Source: CAYXDR01 sp046498185 (lineage in GTDB: Bacteria; Desulfobacterota; DSM-4660; Desulfatiglandales; Desulfatiglandaceae). From it: a DNA stretch of 15,888 nt. Where the stretch lies: NCBI GenBank assembly GCA_046498185.1, contig JAWOBE010000191.1:1-15888 (forward strand). The letters are read 5' to 3'. The number at the start of each line of letters is the position of its first letter. Within the stretch, counting starts at the first letter, position 1. Shown here one piece after another: positions 1-8,556 of this stretch. The notes below the pieces were generated by a model. The model was not told where the DNA came from, ran no database searches, and saw nothing but the letters and a program-made list of their open reading frames with translations. The translations under genes were made by a program, and so were the position numbers.

Positions 1-91
1 CCCTCCCCTACATCCCTGGTCCGCAATTGCAGCGGGAGGGGGGAACCTGTCGGGCGTAGCTTTGGTGAAGCCTGAACCCCTCCCCTACATC
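1..91. repeat. Short direct and inverted C-rich repeats at window edge
   Basis: The 14-mer CCCTCCCCTACATC occurs exactly twice, at 1-14 and 78-91. The complementary string GGGAGGG lies at 34-40, so CCCTCCC (1-7) could pair with it. No coding frame was recognised here. The function is unknown; this may be debris of a dispersed intergenic repeat that extends beyond the window. Confidence 0.4.
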
Positions 92-131
92 TGGCTCCTG
101 ACCTCTGCCTGCTTTCAAAATCAGAGCTTGA

Positions 132-160
132 TTTCCATTCTTGATGGGGGTATTTATATT
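132..160 (+). promoter_or_regulatory. Candidate sigma-70-type promoter for the TauE-family gene
   Basis: TTTCCA (132-137, 4 of 6 to TTGACA) and TATATT (155-160, 5 of 6 to TATAAT) are separated by 17 nt and lie about 37 nt before the start codon. This is a consensus match only. No clear Shine-Dalgarno sits at the normal distance; GAAGGA at 176-181 is too far from the ATG. Confidence 0.35.
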
Positions 161-196
161 TGTTTGGACTAAATCGAAGGATCATCTATCCCCATT

Positions 197-1027
197 ATGA
201 ATTATGAACTCTGGCATGTCGTATTGTTGCTGTTGACCGGGGCCGCCGCAGGTGTCAGCTCAGGAATGATCGGCGTAGGCGGTGGTTTTTTAACCATACC
301 GGTTCAGTATTGGCTTTTGCTGGTCTCAGGAGTTGACCCGGATCTCTCCATCAGAGTAGCCCTCGGGACCAACCTCCTGGTCGTGATACCCACCGCCGTG
401 AACGGCGCCCTGGCCCACCACCGCAGGGGGGCGGTTCTGTGGAAGGAGGCCGTCATCCTGGGTATAACCGGAACCACCGGGGCCTACTTCGGGGCCGCCA
501 TAGCCTCCCGGCTTCCGGAACCCGTCATGACACTCGTGTTCGGCGCCTTCGTGATACTCATCGCCATCAGAATGATGACCGCGAAGCTCCCCGAAACCGT
601 ACCATCCTCGTCAAGAAACCAGCTTGTGGTGGCATTGTGCGGTTTTCCTTTCGGCATGCTCTCGGGAATGCTCGGGGTGGCTGGAGGAGGGCTGCTTCTG
701 CCGCTGCTTGTAATGCTTCTTAAATTCAACGTCCATCAAGCGGTGGGGACCGCCACGGCGACCATGATCTTCTTCGCCACCGGCGGTGCTCTGTCTTTCT
801 CGATTCACGGGCTTGGTGTAGAGGGGCTTCCACCTTATTCCACCGGCTATATCAACTGGCTCCAGTGGGTTCTTCTCGCGGCGGGCTCCGTTCCAATGGC
901 TAAACTCGGCGCCCGTTTTGCCCATAGGCTCCCGGCGGCGCGGATCAGGCAGATATTCGCCTGGCTGATGATATTCGTCGGTCTCAGGATGGCCGGCGTC
1001 TTTGAATACCTGTGGATGCTCTTTTAA
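197..1027 (+). CDS. TauE/SafE-family permease (sulfite/organosulfonate exporter type)
   Basis: This 276-residue integral membrane protein has about eight hydrophobic segments and the internal duplication typical of TauE/SafE (DUF81) proteins. A glycine-rich motif appears at residues 19-30 (GVSSGMIGVGGG) and again at 153-165 (GMLSGMLGVAGGG). Each is followed by a G-T-[NA] segment (ALGTNLL near 56-61, AVGTATA near 182-188). Members are thought to move sulfite, sulfoacetate or other small sulfur or carbon anions across the inner membrane; the substrate cannot be read from sequence. The ATG at 197 is used because an in-frame stop lies at 170-172 and no other start falls between. The gene stands alone and converges on the metF operon, with 30 nt between the two stop codons. 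Length is normal for the family. Confidence 0.9.
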   Translation: MNYELWHVVLLLLTGAAAGVSSGMIGVGGGFLTIPVQYWLLLVSGVDPDLSIRVALGTNLLVVIPTAVNGALAHHRRGAVLWKEAVILGITGTTGAYFGAAIASRLPEPVMTLVFGAFVILIAIRMMTAKLPETVPSSSRNQLVVALCGFPFGMLSGMLGVAGGGLLLPLLVMLLKFNVHQAVGTATATMIFFATGGALSFSIHGLGVEGLPPYSTGYINWLQWVLLAAGSVPMAKLGARFAHRLPAARIRQIFAWLMIFVGLRMAGVFEYLWMLF

Positions 1028-1057
1028 AGATAAGAACGGCATCTTCCGACGGCCGGA

Positions 1058-1999
1058 TCAAACAACCTCCGGGCGAGGATAAAGCCCCGCTCTTTCGACG
1101 ATTTCCGGAACCTTTTCCTCCCATTCTATGGCCATGACATGAAAACCGTGGACCCCTTCCACCTCTTTAAGCCTCTGGATAGACTCCACGCAGATCGTGA
1201 TCCCTTCCTCGGGCTGTTTTTCCTTTGAGACTCCCGCCAGGCGTTTTATGACCTCGTCCGGGACATCCATCCCCGGAACCCGGTTTTTCATGTATTTTGC
1301 CATTCCGGCCGATTTCATCGGGGTCAAACCGGCAAGGATATGGACTTTTTCATGAAGTCCTCTGTCCCGGATTCCTTTCATCCATTCTTCGAATTTATCA
1401 AGGTTATAGATGCACTGTGTCTGGATAAATTCGGCCCCGGCCGCAACCTTTTTCGCCAGCCGTGGAACCCTGATCTCAAACGGATCTGCAAACGGATTCG
1501 CAGCCGCTCCGGCAAACATTTCCGGGGGTCTCTTGATATCATCTGCCCCCAGAAATTTCCCATCGTCCCTCATGTGCCGTACGGTCTGCAAAAGCTGCAT
1601 CGAGTCGATATCGAAAACATTCTGACCGCTCGGACAATCTCCGAAATGCTGGTGGTCGCCGGACAGGCACAAAATATTGAAAATGTCAAAGGAAGCGGCC
1701 CCCAGGATGTCACTCTGGAGAGCGATCCTGTTCCTGTCCCGGCACACCATCTGCAAAATCGGTTCGAGACCCATGAGCTTGATATGAATGCAGGCAGCGA
1801 GGCTGCACAAGCGGGTCACGGACGTCTGGTTGTCCGTGACGTTTATGGCATCCACATAATCCTTGATGAGCTCGGCTTTTTTCGTAATCGCTTCCGGGTC
1901 GCTGCCCCGCGGAGGACCGCATTCGGAAGTCACCGCAAGATGACCGGCCGCAAGGATTTTCTCAAGCTTGCTCGGTGTCCTGATCTCACTGGGGCTCAT
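1058..1999 (-). CDS. metF: Methylenetetrahydrofolate reductase catalytic subunit MetF
   Basis: This 313-residue FAD-dependent TIM-barrel protein would reduce methylene-THF to methyl-THF in the methyl branch of the Wood-Ljungdahl pathway. The key positions known from E. coli MetF are present: the catalytic Glu in TSECGPPRG (E26), the flavin-region Asp in LSGDH (D115), and the substrate Gln in FIQTQ (Q195). The CRDRNR motif at 86-91 is typical of the acetogen and sulfate-reducer branch. The start codon overlaps the metV stop by 4 nt (ATGA), indicating translational coupling, and it is the last gene of the operon. It lacks the long C-terminal regulatory domain of eukaryotic MTHFR. The neighbourhood metV-mvhD-hdrA points to a multi-subunit enzyme like that of Moorella, not a stand-alone NADH-dependent MetF. 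Family assignment is firm; the electron donor is inferred. Confidence 0.93.
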   Translation of the reverse strand: MSPSEIRTPSKLEKILAAGHLAVTSECGPPRGSDPEAITKKAELIKDYVDAINVTDNQTSVTRLCSLAACIHIKLMGLEPILQMVCRDRNRIALQSDILGAASFDIFNILCLSGDHQHFGDCPSGQNVFDIDSMQLLQTVRHMRDDGKFLGADDIKRPPEMFAGAAANPFADPFEIRVPRLAKKVAAGAEFIQTQCIYNLDKFEEWMKGIRDRGLHEKVHILAGLTPMKSAGMAKYMKNRVPGMDVPDEVIKRLAGVSKEKQPEEGITICVESIQRLKEVEGVHGFHVMAIEWEEKVPEIVERAGLYPRPEVV

Positions 2000-2664
2000 A
2001 GTCTCACATCCTCCCTCACCACTTTTCTCGGGCCTCCGGCCCTGTCCGTGGACCAGTCTTTAAGCGGGGCCAGGTTCTCGTATTCGTCAAGGCGTCCAAG
2101 CTCTTTCAAGCGGTCCACGATCAGCTGCCAGGCACACGGCAGCTCCGGGTCGATCTCGCATTTGCCGTTCGAAGAACCGCCGCACGGTCCGTTCAGCAAC
2201 CGCTTGGCGCACCGGGATATCGGGCAGATGCCACAGGTTCGGGCGAGAATACACTGGCCGCACCCCTGGCACCTTTCGCTCCAAACACCCCGCTCCTCGG
2301 TCACCCCCATGAAGCAGGTATTGACACCGGGGATAACGGGTGTCGAAAAATACGTCTCGGCCATGAACTGAACACCCACCCCGCAGGCCAGCGACAAAAC
2401 AGCGTCATAGCGATCGATCACGTTCCGGATTTCCTCCAGGTATTCGTGATCGCACTGCCTTTCAAGCGTGACTTCATCGATTTTCACCTCCACGCCCTGG
2501 TTCATGAAATACATCCGCAATGCGGAGGCAAGGACCGAAACTTCCTTTTTCCCTCCGGCCTCGCACACCGTCACGCACTCGTTGCACCCGGCGATCAGGA
2601 TGTTCCTGAAATCTTTCACTTCCTCGATGAGTTCTTCAATCGGCTTTCCCTCTGCAACAATCAT
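1996..2664 (-). CDS. metV: MetV-type zinc/cysteine-rich subunit of methylene-THF reductase (MTHFR C-terminal domain family)
   Basis: This 222-residue cysteine-rich protein is the partner of MetF in acetogens and related anaerobes. About 15 cysteines are visible, in groups: CNECVTVC at 27-34, C71, C94, C117, a CQGCGQC cluster at 132-138 followed by CGIC (144-147) and C152, then a GPCGG...C...C tail at 161-177 characteristic of the family. These probably bind zinc and/or an Fe-S cluster. The start is set at the ATG at 2664 (MIVAEGKPIEEL), because homologues begin this way and a G-rich ribosome site (AGGGGGT) precedes it. A GTG at 2697 would add 11 residues and cannot be excluded. It lies 79 nt after mvhD and overlaps metF by 4 nt. 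Confidence 0.9.
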   Translation of the reverse strand: MIVAEGKPIEELIEEVKDFRNILIAGCNECVTVCEAGGKKEVSVLASALRMYFMNQGVEVKIDEVTLERQCDHEYLEEIRNVIDRYDAVLSLACGVGVQFMAETYFSTPVIPGVNTCFMGVTEERGVWSERCQGCGQCILARTCGICPISRCAKRLLNGPCGGSSNGKCEIDPELPCAWQLIVDRLKELGRLDEYENLAPLKDWSTDRAGGPRKVVREDVRL

Positions 2665-2743
2665 ATCCCGCACCCCCTGACCAAACAGTCGGTCCACCTG
2701 TGAACCCTGCGGCGATCAAGCCGGAGAATCCACGGCCAGCCGT

Positions 2744-3175
2744 TTAAGACGCCATTTTCCACCGACCGGCTTTCAGCGGATTCGGCCCCAGTGCCGTGAT
2801 TTTCTCGGTCATTTCCACGGCGATCTCCGCGAAGCGGGGGCCGTCACTGGAACTCAAATTATACATCTGAACCCGCTCCCCACCGATACCCACCTTGTCC
2901 AGAATCACGCGCACCGATTCCACGCGCTTTCGTGCGCGCAGGTTGCCTCGCAAAAACCGGCAGTCCCCCTCCATGCATCCCACCACGTAAACGCCGTCTG
3001 CACCTTTCTCAAAAGCGTGCAGCATATGAATCACATCCACCTTGCCGGTGCATGGCACCCGGATCACCCGGATCGTTCCGGGATATTGAAGCCGCATCGA
3101 ACCTGCCAGGTCCGCAGCGGTATAGCCTCAGAAATTACAGCAGAATGCGATGATGACGGGATCCCATTTTTCCAT
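2744..3175 (-). CDS. mvhD: MvhD-family hydrogenase/Hdr iron-sulfur subunit, selenocysteine-containing (Sec16, UGA at 3130-3128)
   Basis: This 143-residue electron-transfer subunit belongs to the MvhD/VhuD family, which carries a [2Fe-2S] cluster and docks on HdrA. Reading from the ATG at 3175, the N-terminus is MEKWDPVIIAFCCNF, then TGA, then GYTAADLAGSMRLQYP. Family members have CNWC-S-Y-[AG]-x-A-D-L-A-G here, so the TGA replaces the last Cys of that motif. Further ligand-type cysteines are C42 (VPCTGKVD) and C67/C72 (GCMEGDC). The frame stays open to the TAA at 2746-2744. The ATG shares one base with the hdrA stop (TAATG), indicating coupling. Starting at Met27 (3097) would delete the conserved cysteine motif and leave a 78-nt gap. 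A SECIS-like hairpin follows the TGA. VhuD of methanogens and related bacterial proteins are known selenoproteins. Confidence 0.92.
3092..3120 (-). promoter_or_regulatory. Bacterial SECIS-like stem-loop in mvhD
   Basis: Starting 8 nt after the UGA, the mRNA can form a 4-bp lower stem (CCGC/GCGG), a 2x2 internal loop, and a 7-bp upper stem (CGGACCU/AGGUUCG, one G-U pair) closed by a GGC loop. The loop begins 21 nt after the UGA and starts with G. This fits the bacterial SECIS rules: a short apical loop with G in the first two positions, 16-37 nt from the UGA. Pairing was worked out by eye; no folding energy was computed. Confidence 0.75.
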
Positions 3176-6100
3176 TACAACACCCCTTCGAGCAGGGCAT
3201 CCACCTTGCTCAACAATTGTTCGTCTTCATACCAGTTCAATTCTATGGCCTTTGCAGGGCACTCCGCGGCGCAGATTCCGCAGCCGTGGCACATGGCTTC
3301 GTCGATTTCGCTCACCCCTTCGCTGTTGATCCGCGGAACCCCGTAGGGGCAGGAACGCACGCAGACAAGGCACGCGGCGCATTTGTCGGGGTCCACCCTC
3401 GCGGTCACCGCGGAAAGCGTTATCTCTGTCTGGGACAGGAACGTGGTCGCCCGAGAAGCGGCCGCCATGGCCTGGGCCACGGCTTCCGTGACAAGCTTTG
3501 GGCTATGTGCGGTGCCGCAGACAAAAACGCCGTCGCTGGCCATATCCACCGGTCTCAGTTTGACATGGGCTTCCAGGAAGTAGCCGTCCGAGGTCCGCGG
3601 AACTTTCAAAATGGTGGCAAGCTCCTCGGTGTCGGTGGCTCGAAAACCTGTGCTGAGAGCCACCAGGTCCACGGCAACGCCGACATCGCGGCCGAGGACG
3701 TGATCCCTGAAGGTAACGGACAGGCCCTCGTCGGATTTATCTATTCTCGGAGGCGCGTCCTTTCGAAAACGCGAAAAGATCACCCCCAGATCCCTTGCCT
3801 TGCGGTAATAATCCTCCATCAGGCCGTAGGTACGCATATCCCGATAGAGGATGAAAACATCCGCCTTCGGATTGAGTTCCTTGATATGAATCGCGTTTTT
3901 AACCGCGCTCTGGCAGCAAACACGGGAGCAGTTCGGGTTCTCCTCGTTTCGGGAACCCACGCATTGAATCATCACGACCCTGTCCAGGCCTTCCGCGCCT
4001 GCTTCCTCCAGCCTCCCTGCAAGGTCGATTTGCGTAACGACCCTTTCATCTTCATGGTAAAGGAACTCCTCCGGTTCGTACGGCACGGCTCCCGTGGCAA
4101 GAATCACGACGCCGTGATCGATCTTGCGCTCGTACATGCCGGGTCCCACAAGAACTTCGGTCGTGAAATTTCCTTTGAAACCGGTGAAATCCACCACCAG
4201 GCTGTTTGTCAGCACCTGGATCTTCTCGTGGGATGTCACCTGATCGACCAGGCGCTTTATATAGGACCGTATATCCGCCCCCTCGATCGTCTTCGTAAGC
4301 TGCAGAGACAGGCCGCCCAACTGCGGCTCCTTTTCGATGATCACGGTTTCAAAACCCTGGTCGGCCAATCCAAGGGCCGCGTTCATCCCCGCGACACCGC
4401 CCCCGATAACCAGCGCCCTCTTGTTGACCTTGATTCGTTTCTCGGCAAGCGGCCGGAGGAAAGCGGCACGGGCCACAGCCATCCGTACAAGATCCCGGGC
4501 TTTTTCAGTGGCCGCACGGTGATCCCCTCCATGGACCCACGAATCCTGATCCCGTATGTTCGCCATTTCAAAAAGATATTTGTTCAGGCCGCACGCCTGG
4601 AGCGTTTCCTGGAAAAGGGCCTCGTGGGTCCTCGCCGAGCACGAACCCATCACAAGGCGATTCAGCCGGTGCTCAACAATAACCTCTTTCATCCTGTCCT
4701 GGGTGTCCTGCGAACAGGTAAACAAATTGTGCTCCGCATGAACAACGTTCGGAAGGCCCGCAGCGTATTCCGTCACACCCGGCACATCGACGACGCCGCC
4801 GATGTTTATGCCGCAGTTGCAGACGAAAACCCCGATTCTCGGCTCCTGCCCGCTTACATCCATTTCTTCAGGTATCTCGAGGATTTTTGTTTCAAGCCAC
4901 CGGGCTTCGTTCAAATTTGAACCGGCGGCGCATGCGGCGGCGCTTGCCTCGATCACCGACGAAGGGATGTCTTTTGGTCCCTGGAATATCCCGCTGGCGT
5001 AAACACCCCGGCGGGAGGTATGAACCGGGGCAAAAGGGTCGGTCACCGCAAAATGGTAGGGGTCGAGCGCGACACCCAGCCTTTCGGCAAGATCCACGGT
5101 TTCAGGGGAGACCTGAAGACCCACGGAGAGAACCACCAGATCGAAAATATCCGAATGCATGGTTCCTTCTTCGTCGGAATACTTTATCTGGAGGTCTCCG
5201 GTCCCGGCAACGGGATCGACGGTATGAACCCGGGTCCGGATGAAGCGTACACCGTGTTCTTCTTCGGCACGTACCAGGTATTTTTCATAATCTTTCCCGA
5301 ACGTGCGCATATCCATGAAAAAGATCGAGGCCTCCAAGTCTTTCCCGCCGTGCTCCCTGGCCATCACCGCCTCCTTGACCGCGTACATGCAGCACACGGC
5401 CGAGCAGTAGCCGTTTCCGCACACGTGCATATCGCGGGAACCGACACATTGAATCCACGCGATTCTGCGGGGCTCGGCATTGTCCGACGGTCTGGCGAGG
5501 TGCCCCATCGTCGGGCCCGAGGCGCTCAATATCCGTTCAAACTCGGCACTGGTAATCACGTTCGGGTGTTCCCCGTACCGGTAAATATTTCCGTAGGCCC
5601 GGGGATCGAATACCTCGTTGCCGGGGCACAAAATCACGGAGCCGATTCGAATATCCCGGTTCTCCTGGATCTGTTCGTGGTCGACGGCGCCAGCCAGGCA
5701 TGCCTTCACGCACTGGTAACATTCCGAACAGATGCCGCATTTCAAGCACCTGGAAGCTTCTCGAAGGGCTTCATCCTCGTTGAATCCAAGGTTGATTTCA
5801 TTGAAGTTTTCCCGGCGTTCCTCCACTGAAAGACGCCTCAAAGCCGTTCTCGGCAACCGGGTTTCTCCCTCTGTTTCAGGCTTTTCGTAATCCCAATCCT
5901 TCGCTCGCCCCTCGGCCAGGTCCAGTCCGTTGATATAACGATGGATGCTTTCAGCGGCTTCTTTTCCGCACTCCACGGCTTCCACGACCGATTTCGGCCC
6001 GTAGAACACATCACCGCCTGCAAAAACGCCTTCGACAGGCGTTTCCAGGGTAACAGGATCGGCGGAAAGCCCGCCGCGGTCGCCTACTGCGATACCCTGG

Positions 6101-7614
6101 CCTTCTGCATACCGAAGATCCGCCGCCTGACCTATCGCCACGATCACGGAATCGGCCTCGATGGTCATCATGTCGGACTCATCATAACAGGGCCGAAAAG
6201 CCCCTTGATCGTCGAATACAGCGGTGCACCGCTTGAATTCGACGCCCGACAGAGTTCCACCTGACTCCATAAAAGTGCGAGGCCCAAAACTATTGATTAT
6301 CTCGATACCCTCTTCGAGGGCTTCTTCAATTTCGTAATCCCATGCAGGCATCTCGTCCCGGTTCTCGAGACACACGAGCGTGACCTTCTCCCCGCCTTCG
6401 CGAAGCGCTGTCAGCGCCACATCAACAGCAACATTGCCACCCCCGATCACGATCACGCGCCCGCCCACATGAACCGGGCGGTTGAGCGCAACATCCCGCA
6501 GAAATTCAACGCCTTTTATCACGCCGGGCAGATCTTCGCCGGGAACATTGAGCCCGCGGCTCAAGTGCAGGCCGGTTGCCAGAAAAAACGCCTGGTATCC
6601 ATCATCTCGCAGACTCTCGAGCGAAATATCCTTTGCAAATGCAACCCCGGTCCTGATTTGAACGCCCATGGCCTCGATGATGCCTATTTCGCGGGCAAGG
6701 ACATCGCGGGGAAGCCTGTAGGACGGAATTCCAACCGCCATCATACCGCCCGCCACAGGAAGCTTTTCAAAAACCGTCACAGGGTATCCCATGCGGGTCA
6801 GAAAATATGCAGCGGAAAGGCCCGCCGGCCCGGAACCTATAACCGCGACCTTCTCAGGGCGCTTTTCTTCCGGAACGGGTGGGATATAAGGCTCTTCCCC
6901 GCCGCGGTCAATATCCGCCAAAAAACGGTGGAGATATTGAATCGCTATCGGTTCATCGACATCTCCACGGGTGCATATTCCCTCGCATGGATGATGGCAC
7001 ACCCGCCCGCAAACCGCTGGAAAAGGATGAGAATCCATGAAAACTTCCAGGGCCTCACGGTATTTTCCCTGGTTGATCAACGCCACGTAACCCTGGATGC
7101 TGACATGGGCCGGACAGGTGGCCTTGCAGGGAGCGGTGCCTTGCTTCGTTATCGCAAACCCGCCCGGGATGGCTTGGGGATACCTTTTGTATATGGCCTT
7201 TCGCGAAGCCAATCCGAAGTTGTATTCGTCCGGCAGATCTATCGGGCAGACTTTTACGCATTCACCGCACCCGGTGCATTTGGTCAAGTCAACGTAGCGG
7301 GGCTTTCGCAGGACATGCGCGATGAAGGAGCCATCTTCTCCGTCAAGGTTCAAAAGTTCGGTATTGGTAAGTAATTCTATATTTAAATGCCGGCCGACCT
7401 CGACCAGTTTGGGTGAAATCAGTCACATGGCACAGTCATTGGTCGGAAACGTCTTGTCGAGCTGAGACATAAGTCCGCCGATCGCGGTGGACTTTTCAAC
7501 CAGGTAAACGTAATAACCTGAGTTCGCCAGGTCTAAAGCCGACTGCATACCGGCGATGCCGCCCCCGACGACCATCACGGAACCCGAGACCCTTTTTTCA
7601 TTTCTTTCCGGCAT
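3175..7614 (-). CDS. hdrA: Giant HdrA-like FAD/Fe-S oxidoreductase with inserted GltD-like module, selenocysteine-containing (Sec64, UGA at 7425-7423)
   Basis: This 1479-residue flavoprotein would carry electrons between NAD(P)H, ferredoxin and MetFV. Domains in order: N-terminal HdrA FAD fold (VVGGGIAG near 15-22) with TFPTNDCAM-Sec64-LISPKLVEVGRH; a [4Fe-4S] site CTGCGECVKVC (113-123); a GltD-like NAD(P)H module (about 155-590) with its own cysteines (163-214) and GSGPAG (260-265) and GGGNVAV (391-397) dinucleotide folds; a cysteine cluster CLKCGICSECYQCVKAC (623-639); the HdrA motif CVGSRD...CSAVCC (723-742); a second complete HdrA half starting at VFVCNCG (around 930), with GGGVAGM (1071-1077) and CVGSR...CSRVCC; and two C-terminal [4Fe-4S] motifs (about 1412-1446). 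The start ATG at 7614 follows GGAAG by 7 nt. The TGA replaces the second Cys of the family motif DCS-x-C. Upstream and downstream parts share one frame and together restore the conserved segment. Confidence 0.93.
7390..7407 (-). promoter_or_regulatory. Bacterial SECIS-like stem-loop in hdrA
   Basis: Sixteen nt after the UGA the mRNA forms a 7-bp hairpin (CUGGUCG/CGGCCGG, two G-U pairs) with an AGGU tetraloop starting 23 nt after the UGA. AGGU is also the core of the apical loop of the E. coli fdhF SECIS, which SelB binds. Loop size, G position and distance all meet bacterial SECIS rules. Pairing was done by eye. Confidence 0.75.
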
Positions 7615-7630
7615 GATATTGCTTCCTTTC

Positions 7631-8509
7631 TCAACTCCTGATCGTATCCAGAATCCAGGGGAGTTTGTCTTCCCACCCGACTGTGGATATCGAAGCCCCG
7701 GCAAACCCCATCTCCCTTATCCGGGAAACGAGCCCCGCCGCCGTTTTGACGCATTCCCAGGCCTTGTCGCCGGCTTTCTGGATGGATTGTATAATTTCGG
7801 GAGAAATCGAAATATGCCTTATGTTGCGGTCGATATAGCGCGCCATCCCGGCCGATTTGAGAAGAAGCACCGTAGGGATGACCGCCACCCTGGACGTGTC
7901 TATTCTCTTGAGAAGAACCTCCAAACGCTGCTCGTCAAATACCGGGGACGTGATGACGAAACGTACGCCCAGCTCAATCCTTTCCTCGAGCTGTTGAAGT
8001 TCCACGTCCAATGCTCCTCCGGACGCTCCGGCGTTGAAAACGCTTCCGACAATCAATGAAGGCGGCGAGCCTTCCAGTTCGACATCTGCCAGATCCCTTC
8101 CGCCGGCCAGGGTCTGAAGCATCTTGAGAAGCTGGTGAAGGTCCAGATCCTTGACTTCATGAGCATGGGGATGATCGCCGTGTACAATATCCTCCCCGGG
8201 CACCGCCATCACCGCGGAGACACCCAACGCGGAAGCGCCGAGAATATCCGCCTGAAGCGCCAGCCGGTTACGATCCCGGCAGCAGGCCTGCATAATCGTT
8301 TCGAAACCTCGTGATTGAAGAAATGCACAGCCGGCCAGTGAACAAGCTTTCATGACAGCGTTGGCCATCTCCGGAATCACCAGGGCGTCAACACGTCCTT
8401 TCACGAGGCTTGCATTCTTAAAAAATTTTGAAAAATCAGAACCTTTAGGCGGATCCATCTCGCCGAAAATTACAAACTCGCCCGTGCGAAGCTTCTCCTC
8501 CAGATGCAT
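7631..8509 (-). CDS. MetF-like methylenetetrahydrofolate reductase paralogue with altered active-site residues
   Basis: This 292-residue MetF-family TIM-barrel protein is the first gene of the operon and ends 16 nt before hdrA. Shared motifs are GEMDPPKG (E17, equivalent of the catalytic Glu), CRDRNR (77-82) and LLLKSAGMARY. Two positions differ from canonical MetF and from the other MetF in this operon: the G-D of the Asp120 region reads PGED (E106), and the T-Q of the substrate-binding Gln183 region reads FVITSPVFD (S188). It may therefore have a different substrate, or serve as a structural or docking subunit for HdrA. The ATG at 8509 is chosen because GGGGGAA sits 7 nt upstream. A GTG at 8527 would add six residues. 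Family is clear; function is inferred. Confidence 0.87.
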   Translation of the reverse strand: MHLEEKLRTGEFVIFGEMDPPKGSDFSKFFKNASLVKGRVDALVIPEMANAVMKACSLAGCAFLQSRGFETIMQACCRDRNRLALQADILGASALGVSAVMAVPGEDIVHGDHPHAHEVKDLDLHQLLKMLQTLAGGRDLADVELEGSPPSLIVGSVFNAGASGGALDVELQQLEERIELGVRFVITSPVFDEQRLEVLLKRIDTSRVAVIPTVLLLKSAGMARYIDRNIRHISISPEIIQSIQKAGDKAWECVKTAAGLVSRIREMGFAGASISTVGWEDKLPWILDTIRS

Positions 8510-8556
8510 GTCATTTTCCCCCGGCACTCATGACGAACAGTTTACAGAGGCGGCAC

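Noticed and set aside
1340..2371. 343-codon + strand frame across metF and metV
   Set aside because: Mirror frame of two firmly identified genes; no domain or sensible ribosome site.
3217..4920. Long + strand open frame (567 codons) opposite hdrA
   Set aside because: It is antisense to a strongly conserved gene and shows no recognisable family motif. It arises from the GC-biased codon use of hdrA.
7353..7704. hdrA as a pseudogene broken by a nonsense mutation near its 5' end
   Set aside because: The frame is intact on both sides, the TGA replaces a conserved Cys, a SECIS-like hairpin follows, and the neighbouring mvhD shows the same pattern. A pseudogene would not explain two such coincidences.
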